Shown here: piece by piece, positions 47,901 to 57,301 of the stretch
Numbering within the stretch: the stretch's first letter is position 1
Layout: each line of letters starts with the position of its first letter
NCBI RefSeq assembly: GCF_003574655.1
Contig: NZ_QNUM01000001.1
Coordinates: 682,001 to 746,000 of the forward strand
Length of the DNA: 64,000 bases
Source: Cohaesibacter haloalkalitolerans
GTDB lineage: Bacteria > Pseudomonadota > Alphaproteobacteria > Rhizobiales > Cohaesibacteraceae
Direction of reading: 5' to 3'
Position numbers and translations under genes: made by a program
The notes under the pieces: generated by a model
Told to the model about the DNA's origin: nothing
Database searches by the model: none
Seen by the model: only the letters and a program-made list of their open reading frames with translations

Positions 47901-48704
47901 TCAAGACTGTGTGGCTCGCGACCGGATCAAATCAGACACCCGCTCAGCATTGTCCCTGGCCAGTGAGCCATCGGTGTTGAGCATGTTGTTCTCAAAGCCG
48001 ATGCGGACCTTGCCACCAAGGCTTTCGGCCTTCAGTAGGCAGGCAGTCTCTCCGGCTCCGAAGGCGCAACAGGCCCAGTCGGTTGTTGTCTGCAATTGCG
48101 CTTCCAGTGCCTGCTTGGCCGCAATGAAGGGGAGGAGGTCTTCCGGTGCAGAGACCTGTCCTTCGGTATAGCGGCCAAGGACAAACAGCAATTGCAACGC
48201 TCCATGAGGAATGATGCCCCTCTGGCAGAGATCGGTGAGAAGCTCGACTTCCTCCCTGCTGTAGAGGATATGCTGGATGGCAACGCCCTTTTGGGCCTGA
48301 TCGTGATAGAAGCGTTTGACGTCCGGCGTTTCGCCGTCGCTCAACATTTCCCGCACGGAGATGGAAACTGCCGATGGGGCTACCGCTTCCACCACGGCTC
48401 TTTGTTCAGTCGGGCTATATTGGCCCACGGCCTCTGTGGTGATCTGGGCGTAAAGGTTGGGCACCTCACGCGCCAGCTCTGCGAGCAATTCCCGGTAGAG
48501 GCCTGCATCCAGAACATGTTTGCCGTCGGCATCCCGGACATGGGCGTGAATGCCGTCCGCGCCCGCTTTCTGGCAGGCGATGGCCGTGGCAACGGTCTCC
48601 TCGATGGTAACGGGCAGGGCGGGATGATCCGCCTTGCCTTTGCGGGCGCCATTCGGGGCGATCATGATCGCCGGGAGCGGCGCTGTCGCTGCTCCTGACG
48701 TCAT
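47901..48704 (-). CDS. beta-keto acid cleavage enzyme family protein (BKACE, DUF849)
   Basis: A 267-residue TIM-barrel protein of the BKACE/3-keto-5-aminohexanoate cleavage family. The zinc-binding HxH is in GIHAHVRDADG near 49-55. Further family segments are YAQITTEAVGQY near 88 and the C-terminal GGKVRIGFENNM near 235. Members react a beta-keto acid with acetyl-CoA to give acetoacetate and a new acyl-CoA. The specific keto acid cannot be read. Its start overlaps the aminotransferase stop by four bases, suggesting that the aminotransferase supplies its substrate. Confidence 0.88.
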   Translation of the reverse strand: MTSGAATAPLPAIMIAPNGARKGKADHPALPVTIEETVATAIACQKAGADGIHAHVRDADGKHVLDAGLYRELLAELAREVPNLYAQITTEAVGQYSPTEQRAVVEAVAPSAVSISVREMLSDGETPDVKRFYHDQAQKGVAIQHILYSREEVELLTDLCQRGIIPHGALQLLFVLGRYTEGQVSAPEDLLPFIAAKQALEAQLQTTTDWACCAFGAGETACLLKAESLGGKVRIGFENNMLNTDGSLARDNAERVSDLIRSRATQS

Positions 48705-50023
48705 GGCAGTACCTTGTCGATGGCGATCTGCAGCTTGGCGACCAGTTCCTCGATATGCTTGTCTTCATAGATGAAGGGCGGAGCGAGGAGGATATGGTCG
48801 CCGAACCTGCCATCAATCGTGCCGCTCATCGGATAGCAGATGAGCCCGGCGTCGAAAGCTGCCTTCTTGAGGTGCTTGGCGACGGCCAATGCGGGGTCAA
48901 ACGGCTTCTTGCTTGCCTTGTCCTCGACAAACTCGATGCCGAGGAACATGCCGCGGCCACGGATGTCGCCGACATGGGGATGGGCTCCAAAGGCTGTTTC
49001 CAGAGCCGCCCGCACTTTCATGCCGGTTTCCCGGGCCCGCTCGACCAAGCCGCCATCTGTGAGCTTGGTCAGCACAGCCAGAGCGGCGGCGGCGGCCGTC
49101 GGGTGGCCGATATAGGTGTGGCCATGTTGGAAGAAGCCGGTTCCGTTCTCGATGGCTTCGTAGATCTTGCCGGTGCAGAGCATGGCGCCAATCGGCTGAT
49201 AACCTGCGCCAAGGCCCTTGGCGGTTGTCAGGATGTCCGGTGCAATGCCGTCCTGTTCGCAGGCAAACAGCGTTCCCGTCCGACCCATGCCGCACATGAC
49301 TTCATCGAGGACCAGCAGGATGCCGTATTTGTTGCAGATTTCGCGAATGCGCTTGAAATAGCCCTCGACCGGTGGCAAAGCCCCTGCCGTTGCGCCAACA
49401 ACCGGCTCGGCGAAGAAGGCCATGACATTCTCTGCGCCGACGCGCTGGATTTCGGTTTCCAGCTCATTGGCAATCCGCTGGCCATAGTCAAAGGCGCTCT
49501 CGCCTTCCTTGCGGTCGCGATATTCGTAGCAGGGCGAGATATGGCTGGTCTCGATCATCAGAGGCGCGAAGGGCTCGCGTCGCCACAGATTGCCGCCGGT
49601 TGCCAGTGCGCCAAGGGTGTTGCCGTGATAGCTCTGGCGACGGGCGATGATGTGACGACGCTGCGGTTGGCCGATTTCCAGAAAATACTGACGGGCAAGC
49701 TTGATGGCGGATTCGATGGCTTCCGAACCGCCGGATACCAGATAGACGCGCTCAAGGCCTTCGGGGGCGTGCGCGATCAGCTTGTCAGCCAGCGCTTCGG
49801 CCGGTTTTGAGGTGAAAAAGCTGGTGTGGGCGAAGGGAACGGCATCCAGCTGCTGCTTGATGGCGCTGATGACGTCCTGATCGCCATGGCCAAGGCAGGA
49901 TACGGCGGCCCCTCCCGATCCATCCAGATAGCATTTTCCATCGGTGTCGTAGAGATAGACGCCTTTTGCGTGATCGACGGTGGGGAGATTGGATTTGGTA
50001 TGGCGAGGGAAGATGTGGGACAT
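48701..50023 (-). CDS. class III PLP-dependent aminotransferase
   Basis: A 440-residue fold-type I aminotransferase of the omega-amino acid group. The PLP-lysine is in LTTAKGLGAGYQPIGA near 275, with the cofactor Asp in LLVLDEVMCGMGRTG near 246, and VSGGSEAIESAIKLARQY near 100. The ATG at 50023 gives a normal N-terminus (MSHIFPRHTK); the longer frame to 50101 is not family-like. It would convert an amino compound to an aldehyde or keto acid, probably for the BKACE enzyme translated after it. It is divergent from the RpiR regulator gene. Confidence 0.9.
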   Translation of the reverse strand: MSHIFPRHTKSNLPTVDHAKGVYLYDTDGKCYLDGSGGAAVSCLGHGDQDVISAIKQQLDAVPFAHTSFFTSKPAEALADKLIAHAPEGLERVYLVSGGSEAIESAIKLARQYFLEIGQPQRRHIIARRQSYHGNTLGALATGGNLWRREPFAPLMIETSHISPCYEYRDRKEGESAFDYGQRIANELETEIQRVGAENVMAFFAEPVVGATAGALPPVEGYFKRIREICNKYGILLVLDEVMCGMGRTGTLFACEQDGIAPDILTTAKGLGAGYQPIGAMLCTGKIYEAIENGTGFFQHGHTYIGHPTAAAAALAVLTKLTDGGLVERARETGMKVRAALETAFGAHPHVGDIRGRGMFLGIEFVEDKASKKPFDPALAVAKHLKKAAFDAGLICYPMSGTIDGRFGDHILLAPPFIYEDKHIEELVAKLQIAIDKVLP

Positions 50024-50137
50024 GGATGTGCCTGCTGATAGGGCGGAAAAGGATCCGCAGCAACGATTTGACGGGACGATTTCAGGGTGCCGGGCGCGCA
50101 TGCCCGGATCGTCTCAAGGGCTGAGGTATATAATAAA

Positions 50138-50151
50138 GAAACATTTGTTTC
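50138..50151. promoter_or_regulatory. candidate RpiR operator in divergent promoter
   Basis: GAAAC (50138-50142), ATTT, GTTTC (50147-50151) is a perfect short dyad in the AT-rich gap between the aminotransferase and RpiR genes. A related GAAACAA/TTGTTTC flavour recurs in this gap (for example AAACAATTGAAA at 50170-50181). Position suits autoregulation and control of the aminotransferase-BKACE pair. Confidence 0.4.
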
Positions 50152-50227
50152 AACTATTGACTTTCTTTAAAACAATTGAAATTTTAAGGTCTGGACATGC
50201 TACTTTTGATGGAGCCAGTTGCCGGGC

Positions 50228-51088
50228 ATGCAGTCGATCGAGGAAAGGATTTCTGGTCTCTATGGCCAGTTGAGCGAGCGCCTGAAGCAGGCCGCCGATT
50301 TCGTGGTTGACCATGAGATCGATGTTGCGACCCATTCCCTGCGGACGGTGTCCTCCATGGCAGGATTGGCGCCTTCCACCTTCACGCGCCTGTCGCAGGC
50401 GCTTGGCTTTGCCAGTTATGAAGAGATGCGTGATGTGTGCCGGGCCCGGATGGGGCGGCAGGCGCTGTCCTTTTCCGAGCGGGCCAGCCTGCTTGTGCGC
50501 AATGGGGCCGATGACGGGGCGCGTTCATTCTTCGAGCAGCAATCTTCGGCCAGTCTTGAAAATCTCGGGCGCATGGAACGCGATCTCAATCAGGAGCGGC
50601 TTGTCGACGTGGTCGAACAATTGAACAGCGCCCGGCAAGTGCTGCTGTTCGGTGCCTTCAGTTCCACAGGCTTTATGGAGTATTTTGGCTATCTGGCCCG
50701 CTATTTTGCCGACAACTGGAAGGTGATCGGTCGTATGGGGGCCTCTCTCAGCTCGGCAATGGTGGGGCTCAATGACAAGGACGTGGTTGTCGTCCTGACC
50801 ATGGCACCCTATGCCCGACGGGCGATCGTTGCTGCCGAGATGGCGGCTGACGCTGGCGCCTATGTGGTTGTAATTACCGATGATATCGCCTGCCCTGCGT
50901 TATCCCATGCCTCGGCCAGTTTCATCGTGCCGACAGAGAGTCCACAATTCTTTTCTTCTTATGCCGCAACGCTTGTGCTAATTGAAACAATTGTAGGAAT
51001 GCTGGTTGCTAGAGCGGGGGATAGTGCTCGCGCCAGGATTGAAGAGGTAGAAAACCGGAACCGTCGATATGGCGAGTTCTGGGATTGA
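50228..51088 (+). CDS. MurR/RpiR family transcriptional regulator
   Basis: A 286-residue regulator. Residues 1-75 form the RpiR helix-turn-helix domain (VSSMAGLAPSTFTRLSQALGF), and residues 120-260 a SIS sugar-phosphate-type domain (QVLLFGAFSSTGFMEYFG, VVVLTMAPYARRAIVAAEMA). RpiR proteins sense phosphorylated sugars or other small metabolites. The ATG at 50228 follows a GGAG; a TTG lies three codons earlier. It is transcribed toward the TAXI-TRAP genes 42 bases downstream and divergent from the aminotransferase gene, so it probably controls both. Confidence 0.9.
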   Translation: MQSIEERISGLYGQLSERLKQAADFVVDHEIDVATHSLRTVSSMAGLAPSTFTRLSQALGFASYEEMRDVCRARMGRQALSFSERASLLVRNGADDGARSFFEQQSSASLENLGRMERDLNQERLVDVVEQLNSARQVLLFGAFSSTGFMEYFGYLARYFADNWKVIGRMGASLSSAMVGLNDKDVVVVLTMAPYARRAIVAAEMAADAGAYVVVITDDIACPALSHASASFIVPTESPQFFSSYAATLVLIETIVGMLVARAGDSARARIEEVENRNRRYGEFWD

Positions 51089-51130
51089 ATAAATCTGGAT
51101 TTACGTATCCATCAACTCAGGGAGAACTTC

Positions 51131-52096
51131 ATGTTGAAGAAATTGACCGTTACAGCAGCTGCCTTGGCTGCAGGTCTGAGCTTTTCTCAGGCTGCCTTTG
51201 CCGAAAGCTTCATTTCCATTGGTACCGGCGGCGTAACTGGCGTTTATTATCCAACCGGTGGCGCCATTTGTCGTCTGGTCAACAAGGGTCGCAAGGAACA
51301 TGGCATCCGCTGCTCGGTCGAATCAACCGGCGGCTCGGTCTACAACATCAACACCATTCGTGACGGTGAGCTGCAGTTTGGTGTCGCCCAGTCCGACTGG
51401 CAGTATCATGCCTATCACGGGACGTCCAAGTTCGAGGAAAAAGGCCCGTTCGAAGATCTTCGTGCCGTTTTCTCCATCCATCCGGAACCGTTCACCGTTG
51501 TTGCCCGTGCTGACGCCGGCGTGAAGAATTTTGCCGACCTCAAGGGCAAGCGCGTCAATATTGGCAACCCCGGGTCTGGCCAGCGTGGCACCATGGAAGT
51601 TTTGATGGAAGCCCTCGGGTGGACCAATGCCGACTTTGCTCTGGCAACGGAGCTGAAAGCCGCTGAGCAGTCCGCAGCCCTGTGCGACAACCAGATCGAT
51701 GCCATGGTCTACACCGTTGGCCATCCGTCCGGCTCCATTCAGGAAGCCACCACGGCATGTGATTCGGTGCTGGTTGCCGTCGACGGCCCAGCTGTTGAAA
51801 AACTCATTTCCGACAATGCCTACTATCGCTCTGCCACCATTCCCGGCGGCATGTATCGTGGCAACCCGGACGATGTGAAGACCTTCGGTGTGGGCGCCAC
51901 TCTGGTGACCTCTGCCAAGGTTTCCGATGACGCTGTTTACACTGTCGTGAAATCCGTGTTTGAAAACTTCGATGCCTTCAAGAAACTGCATCCTGCTTTT
52001 GCTCACCTGAAGCCGGAAGAAATGATCAAGGACGGCCTGTCCGCTCCTCTGCATCCGGGTGCAGTGAAATATTACAAGGAAAAGGGCTGGATGTAA
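51131..52096 (+). CDS. TRAP transporter solute-binding protein, TAXI family
   Basis: A 321-residue periplasmic protein with signal [24 protein letters not shown] and a TAXI-type fold. It has [20 protein letters not shown] near residue 27, [16 protein letters not shown] near 60 and [19 protein letters not shown] near 140. TAXI proteins deliver glutamate or other carboxylates to fused TRAP permeases. The upstream GGGAGAA (51120-51126) serves as the ribosome-binding site. Ligand unknown. Confidence 0.93.
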   Translation: MLKKLTVTAAALAAGLSFSQAAFAESFISIGTGGVTGVYYPTGGAICRLVNKGRKEHGIRCSVESTGGSVYNINTIRDGELQFGVAQSDWQYHAYHGTSKFEEKGPFEDLRAVFSIHPEPFTVVARADAGVKNFADLKGKRVNIGNPGSGQRGTMEVLMEALGWTNADFALATELKAAEQSAALCDNQIDAMVYTVGHPSGSIQEATTACDSVLVAVDGPAVEKLISDNAYYRSATIPGGMYRGNPDDVKTFGVGATLVTSAKVSDDAVYTVVKSVFENFDAFKKLHPAFAHLKPEEMIKDGLSAPLHPGAVKYYKEKGWM

Positions 52097-52111
52097 GTCC
52101 CCGGTCTTTCC

Positions 52112-52137
52112 CGCTTCGGGGCGTCTGTCCCGAAGCG
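52112..52137. promoter_or_regulatory. intercistronic hairpin after TAXI binding-protein gene
   Basis: CGCTTCGGG (52112-52120) pairs perfectly with CCCGAAGCG (52129-52137), eight-base loop, 15 bases after the stop. A second imperfect GC-rich hairpin (CCGGACCCGG with TCGGATCCGG, about 52156-52180) follows it and precedes CTTTCC. The pair may attenuate read-through to the permease gene. Confidence 0.7.
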
Positions 52138-52289
52138 CTCAATCGCTGCTACGACCGGACCCGGCTCAGTCGGATCCGGCTTTCCATAATGAATAATAAT
52201 GCTATCGCCGATCAGTGCTGGAGAAACTGTCTGACGGTTTCGGCTTGATTGAAATCGCGCTTTGGAGCGATGGCAGGGGGCTGCAATCT

Positions 52290-54902
52290 ATGTCACAGAA
52301 AAAAGCGTCTGGGCGCCCGCTTTCTGAAGAGGAACTTCAGGAGCTGGTGGCTTCCACGGATGCGGGAGCACGAAATCCGGTCGGACCGATCGGAATCTTT
52401 TTGGCCATTGTCGCCCTTGTCTGGGCGGCCTTTCAGGTTTTGCTGGCGTCACCGATTTCCAACTATGTTCTGCCGTCTGACCTGATCAACAACTCGCGTC
52501 AGGTTCACTTGGCCTTTGCCATTTTTCTTGCCTACATGGCCTATCCTGCGCTGAAAAGCAGTCCGCGCCACCATATTCCGGTTCAGGACTGGATCTTCGC
52601 GCTGGCCGGAACCTTCATCGCGCTCTATGGCCTGTTCTTCTATGACAAGGTCGTCAACAATGGCGGTCTGGCCGACGATGTCGACAAGTGGGTTGCGCTG
52701 GCCGGTCTGCTGCTGCTGTTCGAGGCCGCGCGACGGGCGCTTGGCCCGGCCATGGCGACCATCGCGGTCATCTTCCTGATCTATGTGTTCTTCGGTGCTT
52801 CCGACTGGGTGCCGGAAGTCATTCGCTGGAAAGGCGCCTCGCTGAAAAAGGCGATGAGCCACATGTGGATCACCTCCGAGGGCGTGTTCGGCATTGCGCT
52901 CGGTGTTTCGACCAAATTCGTGTTTCTGTTCGTGCTGTTCGGTGCCTTGCTCGACAAGGCCGGGGCGGGCAACTATTTCATCAAGATGGCCTTTGCTGCG
53001 CTCGGCCATCTCAAAGGCGGGCCTGCCAAGGCCGCCGTCGTCGGTTCGGCAGCCACGGGGCTTATCTCCGGTTCGTCGATTGCCAATGTGGTGACCACCG
53101 GCACCTTCACCATTCCGCTGATGAAGCGGGTGGGCTTCACCTCCGAACAGGCCGGGTCTGTCGAGGTGGCGTCTTCGGTGAACGGCCAGATCATGCCGCC
53201 GGTGATGGGGGCTGCGGCCTTCCTGATGGTGGAATATGTGGGCATTTCCTACATGGAAGTGATCACCCATGCCTTCCTGCCAGCCATTCTGTCCTATGTG
53301 GCGCTGGTCTATATCGTTCATCTGGAAGCTGTGAAACGCAATATGCCGACCATCGGCACCAAGGCCGTTTCCACCATGCGCACCATCATCGGCATGTTCC
53401 TGTTCTTCATAGGCTTTGCCGCCATCTGCTATGGCATCAAATATCCGATTGGCTGGATCACGGCCATGGTGCCAGAAGAGGCCAGCTGGATTCTGGCGGC
53501 GCTGGTGTTTGTCGCCTATCTGCTGCTGCTCAAGCTGGCGGCCTCGGTTGAGGATCTGGTGCCCGATGATCCGAATGCCAAGGATATTGTGCTGCCCGAG
53601 GTCAAGGACATCTACAAGACCGGGCTCTACTATCTGCTGCCGATCGTGGTGCTGGTCTATTTCCTGATGATCGAGCAGAAGTCTCCGGGGCTTTCGGCCT
53701 TCTGGGCGACGGCACTGCTGTTCGTCATTCTGCTCACCCAGCGCCCGCTGAAGGCGATGTTCCGTGGCGAAAACGACTATGTGAATGCCTTCAAGGCCGG
53801 GGTCAGTGACCTTGGCATTGGCATGATCGACGGGTCGCGCAACATGATCGGCATCGGCCTTGCCACGGCAACCGCCGGTGTGATCGTGGGCACGGTGACG
53901 CTCACCGGCATCGGTCAGGTGATGGCCGATCTGGTGGAGCTGATCTCCGGCGGCAATCTGGTGCTGATGCTGATCTTCGTGGCGATGCTGTCGCTGGTGC
54001 TCGGCATGGGGCTTCCCACCACGGCGAACTATATTGTCGTGTCCTCGCTGATGGCTGGCGTGGTCGTGCAGCTGGGGGCGCAGTCCGGCCTCGTCGTGCC
54101 GCTGATAGCCGTCCATCTGTTCGTGTTCTATTTCGGCATCATGGCGGACGTGACGCCGCCTGTGGGGCTGGCATCCTTTGCTGCGGCTGCGGTATCAGGG
54201 GGCGATGCGATCAAGACGGGGTTCACCGCCTTTTTCTATTCGCTCCGCACAGTGGCATTGCCATTCGTCTTCATCTTCAACACAGATCTTCTCTGGTATG
54301 ACGTTACCTGGTATCAGGGGCTTCTGGTTGCTGTCATCGGGGTCATCGCCGTGCTGGCCTTTACCGCCGGGACGATGGGGCAGTTCGTTACCAAAAGCCG
54401 CCTCTATGAGAGCGTGGCGCTTGTGCTGATTGCTTTCATCCTGTTCCGGCCGGACTTCTTCATGAACCGGATCCAGCCTCCCTTCGAGGTGGTTGAACCG
54501 GCGAAAGTCTCCGATGCCTTTGGCCGAATCGGGGCCGGGCATGAGATCAGGCTCAACATTTCCGGTCCGGATTTCGACACCGGCTCCATCAAGGAAACCA
54601 CTCTGGTGCTGACCGCCGGGAATGAACAGGGCGGGGAAGCCCGTCTGGCGGCTCAGGGGCTGACCATTCTCGATGAGGATGGTGTGGCCAAACTGGATGA
54701 GCCGATGCCGGGTACGCCGTTCTTTGAAACGCTGGGCGGCTTTGACTTCTATGCGGATGAGCCGGTGCGGATCACGCATGCCGAGGTCAAGGCCGATCAG
54801 TTGCCGAAGGATCTGATCTACATTCCGGGGCTCTTGCTGCTGGGGCTGGTTTATATGCTTCAGCGGGCCCGTGTCAGGCGCAAGGAGGAGGTGCCAGCAT
54901 GA
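52290..54902 (+). CDS. TRAP transporter fused 4TM/12TM permease (TAXI partner)
   Basis: An 870-residue membrane protein combining the small and large TRAP permeases. The N-terminal DctQ-like segments occupy about residues 30-160. The DctM-like core carries GSAATGLISGSSIANVVTTGTF-type glycine loop near 255, NGQIMPPVMGAAAF near 300 and DVTPPVGLASFAAA near 620. A C-terminal soluble tail of about 120 residues ends in one more membrane helix. The ATG at 52290 has AGGGGG nine bases upstream. It imports the substrate of the TAXI protein. Confidence 0.92.
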   Translation: MSQKKASGRPLSEEELQELVASTDAGARNPVGPIGIFLAIVALVWAAFQVLLASPISNYVLPSDLINNSRQVHLAFAIFLAYMAYPALKSSPRHHIPVQDWIFALAGTFIALYGLFFYDKVVNNGGLADDVDKWVALAGLLLLFEAARRALGPAMATIAVIFLIYVFFGASDWVPEVIRWKGASLKKAMSHMWITSEGVFGIALGVSTKFVFLFVLFGALLDKAGAGNYFIKMAFAALGHLKGGPAKAAVVGSAATGLISGSSIANVVTTGTFTIPLMKRVGFTSEQAGSVEVASSVNGQIMPPVMGAAAFLMVEYVGISYMEVITHAFLPAILSYVALVYIVHLEAVKRNMPTIGTKAVSTMRTIIGMFLFFIGFAAICYGIKYPIGWITAMVPEEASWILAALVFVAYLLLLKLAASVEDLVPDDPNAKDIVLPEVKDIYKTGLYYLLPIVVLVYFLMIEQKSPGLSAFWATALLFVILLTQRPLKAMFRGENDYVNAFKAGVSDLGIGMIDGSRNMIGIGLATATAGVIVGTVTLTGIGQVMADLVELISGGNLVLMLIFVAMLSLVLGMGLPTTANYIVVSSLMAGVVVQLGAQSGLVVPLIAVHLFVFYFGIMADVTPPVGLASFAAAAVSGGDAIKTGFTAFFYSLRTVALPFVFIFNTDLLWYDVTWYQGLLVAVIGVIAVLAFTAGTMGQFVTKSRLYESVALVLIAFILFRPDFFMNRIQPPFEVVEPAKVSDAFGRIGAGHEIRLNISGPDFDTGSIKETTLVLTAGNEQGGEARLAAQGLTILDEDGVAKLDEPMPGTPFFETLGGFDFYADEPVRITHAEVKADQLPKDLIYIPGLLLLGLVYMLQRARVRRKEEVPA

Positions 54903-55333
54903 TCAATACGGTTCTATGTGCGCTGGATATCAGTCAGGAGAATGATGCACATGTGCTGAAGACGGCAAACAAGATTGCCAAACTGGAAGGGGCGCGACTG
55001 GACATCGTCACAGTCGTTCCCAATTTCAGCATCTCTCTGGTGAGTTCCTATTTCGACGATAATTTTCAGAAGCAGGCTGTGCAGGATGCCAAGGTTGCGC
55101 TGAAAAAGCGGGTCGCGGATATTCTCGGAGACGACCATGTCGCAGACCTGCGCCATATCGTGGCGTCAGGATCGATCTATGAGGAGATTCTGGAAACAGC
55201 TCTGCAGGATGATGCCGACCTCATCGTCATCGGCGCTCACAAGCCGGACTTGCGGGAAATGCTCATTGGCCCGAACGCGGCGCGCGTGGTGCGCCATTCC
55301 ACATGTTCGGTCTATGTGGTGCGGGAAAACTGA
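54899..55333 (+). CDS. universal stress protein family, TRAP-associated
   Basis: A 144-residue Usp. Unlike the first one in this window, it keeps the nucleotide-binding tail GAHKPDLREMLIGPNAARVVRHSTCSVYVV, with the glycines and the Asn-Ala-Ala segment, so ATP binding is likely. It overlaps the permease stop by four bases (ATGA), as TeaD-type Usp genes do, which suggests a regulatory subunit for this transporter. Confidence 0.9.
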   Translation: MINTVLCALDISQENDAHVLKTANKIAKLEGARLDIVTVVPNFSISLVSSYFDDNFQKQAVQDAKVALKKRVADILGDDHVADLRHIVASGSIYEEILETALQDDADLIVIGAHKPDLREMLIGPNAARVVRHSTCSVYVVREN

Positions 55334-55361
55334 GCCCTTTTGCAGAATCGAGCAAGACATG

Positions 55362-55396
55362 AAAAAGGCCGTCCGGTTGTCCGGGCGGCCTTATTG
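55362..55396. terminator. bidirectional terminator between usp and mgsA
   Basis: AAGGCCGTCCGG and CCGGGCGGCCTT pair around TTGT with one G-U. It is flanked by AAAAA on the left (TTTTT for the leftward mgsA transcript) and TTATTGTT on the right. Confidence 0.85.
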
Positions 55397-55435
55397 TTAT
55401 GATCCATGGGCAGTGCCTTGTTTGGCGGGACTTCC

Positions 55436-55864
55436 TCAGAAGTCGATGGTGCCGTATTTTTCCATCATCATGCCGCGGATGATCATGTTGGCGGAGCGGC
55501 GGCTCTGGGCCATCGGCAGGTCATAGACCACGGCCAGACGGTTGAGCGCCTTCACATCCACGTCATGGGGCATGGGAGAGAGCGGGTCGACAAAGAAGAT
55601 GAGGCCATCGAGCTTGCCTTCTGCGATCATCGCACCAATCTGCTGGTCGCCGCCGAGCGGGCCGGAGAAGAGCGGGGTGATGTCCAGCTCGGGAAAGGCC
55701 TGCTTGATGCGTCCGCCGGTGGTGCCGGTGCCGACAAAGGTTGCTTTTCTCAGGAGATTGAGATGCTTGCCGACCCAGTCGACAATGTCATCCTTCTTCG
55801 CATCATGGGCTACCAGTGCGATACGGAGCGGGGCATCGTCGTCCTTGTGTTCATTGTCTTGCAT
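55436..55864 (-). CDS. mgsA: methylglyoxal synthase
   Basis: A 142-residue MgsA with the family's segments: [16 protein letters not shown] near 16, [11 protein letters not shown] near 43, [17 protein letters not shown] near 66 with the phosphate-binding and catalytic Asp region, and [18 protein letters not shown] near 90. It converts dihydroxyacetone phosphate to methylglyoxal and phosphate, a bypass that relieves phosphate stress in glycolysis. It stands alone. Confidence 0.95.
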   Translation of the reverse strand: MQDNEHKDDDAPLRIALVAHDAKKDDIVDWVGKHLNLLRKATFVGTGTTGGRIKQAFPELDITPLFSGPLGGDQQIGAMIAEGKLDGLIFFVDPLSPMPHDVDVKALNRLAVVYDLPMAQSRRSANMIIRGMMMEKYGTIDF

Positions 55865-56070
55865 GCTTGCGTTTCCTCATGCCGTTGTGGCCTGTTCATC
55901 GCTTGCCTTGTAGGGTCGGTATGTCCGCTGCCTCTTCTGGCATGAATGGCCATTGTGGTTGTTCCCAGTTTTAGGCATGAAAAGATTTTTGTCCAGTTAA
56001 TCAACGCGATCAGGACGTTATGTCCGTGGGGAATTACCTAAAGGGATAGCAAATCTGCAACCGAGCCAGG

Positions 56071-57066
56071 CTAGATGCTGCCGTGGCGCGGGCCGGGGCG
56101 TCGCGTCGGCCTGTCAAAGATCGTGCGGCCAAACAGCGATGCGGTCAGGTCCCTGAGGATATCTGCGGTCTTGCCGCGATGATCAAGGAAAGGATTGAGC
56201 TCGACAAGGTCAAGCGAGGTGACCATGCGGCTTTCATGCAGCAGCTCCATGATGAGATGGGCCTCGCGCAGGGTCGCTCCCCCCGGCACTGTGGTGCCGA
56301 CGGCGGGGGCGATGTCCGGATCAAGGAAATCGACGTCAAGGCTCACATGGAGCATGGCATTCTTCGATTTTACCTCGTCGATCAGCTCCATCAGCGGGCG
56401 GATGACGCCGAGTTCGTCAAGAACGCGCATGTCGTTGATCTTGACATGGTGCTGGCGCAGCAGCTCGCGCTCCTTGTTGTCGATGCTGCGAATGCCCATC
56501 ATGTGGACATTGGCCGGGTTGACGGGGGGAACCAGCTGCGGCTCATAAAGGCCCGCCAGTTCGGGCAGGCCACAGAAGGCGGCGACGGACATGCCGTGCA
56601 TGTTGCCGCTTTCCGTGGTCGAGGGGGTGTTGAAATCGGTGTGGGCATCAAGCCAGAGCACGAACAGCTCCCGCCCCTGTTCCGCCGCATGACGGGCAAC
56701 TCCGGCAACCGACCCCATGGCGAGGGAATGGTCGCCACCCATGAAGACGGGAAAGCCGGTCCGGGCCAGTTGATAGGATCTGTCCGTCAGCGTACGGGTC
56801 CAGCTGGCGATCCTGTCAAAATGATTGGCCTTGCCCACGGGCTCATTGGCAGGGTCGCCTTGGTTGTCGATGGGGCGGGGGGTGAGGTTGCCATGGTCGA
56901 CGCAGAAAAAGCCAAGCCCTTCCAGCGTTTCCCGGATGCCAGCGGTGCGTAGGGCATCGGGTCCCATCAGGCAGCCCTTCTCATGGGTGCCATCCTGCAC
57001 TGGAACACCGATGAGATGAATGACTGGCGGGGTATCTTCCGTTGCATCCTGAGCGGTGGCTGGCAT
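56071..57066 (-). CDS. rocF: arginase
   Basis: A 331-residue ureohydrolase. The manganese motifs are GGDHSLAMGS near 130, WLDAHTDFNTP near 157 and SLDVDFLDPDIAP near 260. The early GVPVQDGTHEKGCLMGPDALR segment also matches arginases more than agmatinases. It hydrolyses arginine to ornithine and urea. The ATG at 57066 has AGGGAG upstream, while the 42-codon longer frame is not family-like. No ornithine or urease gene is adjacent. Confidence 0.92.
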   Translation of the reverse strand: MPATAQDATEDTPPVIHLIGVPVQDGTHEKGCLMGPDALRTAGIRETLEGLGFFCVDHGNLTPRPIDNQGDPANEPVGKANHFDRIASWTRTLTDRSYQLARTGFPVFMGGDHSLAMGSVAGVARHAAEQGRELFVLWLDAHTDFNTPSTTESGNMHGMSVAAFCGLPELAGLYEPQLVPPVNPANVHMMGIRSIDNKERELLRQHHVKINDMRVLDELGVIRPLMELIDEVKSKNAMLHVSLDVDFLDPDIAPAVGTTVPGGATLREAHLIMELLHESRMVTSLDLVELNPFLDHRGKTADILRDLTASLFGRTIFDRPTRRPGPRHGSI

Positions 57067-57229
57067 GGTGCTTCTTGCTCCCTGATTCCTGGGTTGGTTG
57101 ATCTGGGAGGCAATAAACGAGAGAGGCGCGGCAAGAAAAAGGGGCGATCTTTTATAAAAATCGTCAGAAATTGCTCGAAATGACAGGGCCAATTGCGCAA
57201 ATTGTCAGATGTGGTTCGCTGGGAGACGC

Positions 57230-57274
57230 GATTTTGGCTGGCGTTGCAGCTTTATCGCGACGCCAGCCTCAAAT
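57230..57274. other. long imperfect hairpin between arginase and AsmA genes
   Basis: GGCTGGCGT (57236-57244) pairs perfectly with ACGCCAGCC (57260-57268), and the flanks GATTT/AAATC extend the stem with a small bulge. It lies just beyond the AsmA stop. There is no T-run after the stem on the minus strand, so it is more likely an mRNA 3'-end structure than a strong terminator. Confidence 0.5.
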
Positions 57275-57301
57275 CGGGTCGTCCAATCCTGATCGGGCGG
57301 A

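Noticed and set aside
52449-54116. 555-codon minus-strand open frame opposite the TRAP permease
   Set aside because: His/Gln/Asp-rich composition typical of the antisense of a hydrophobic membrane protein.
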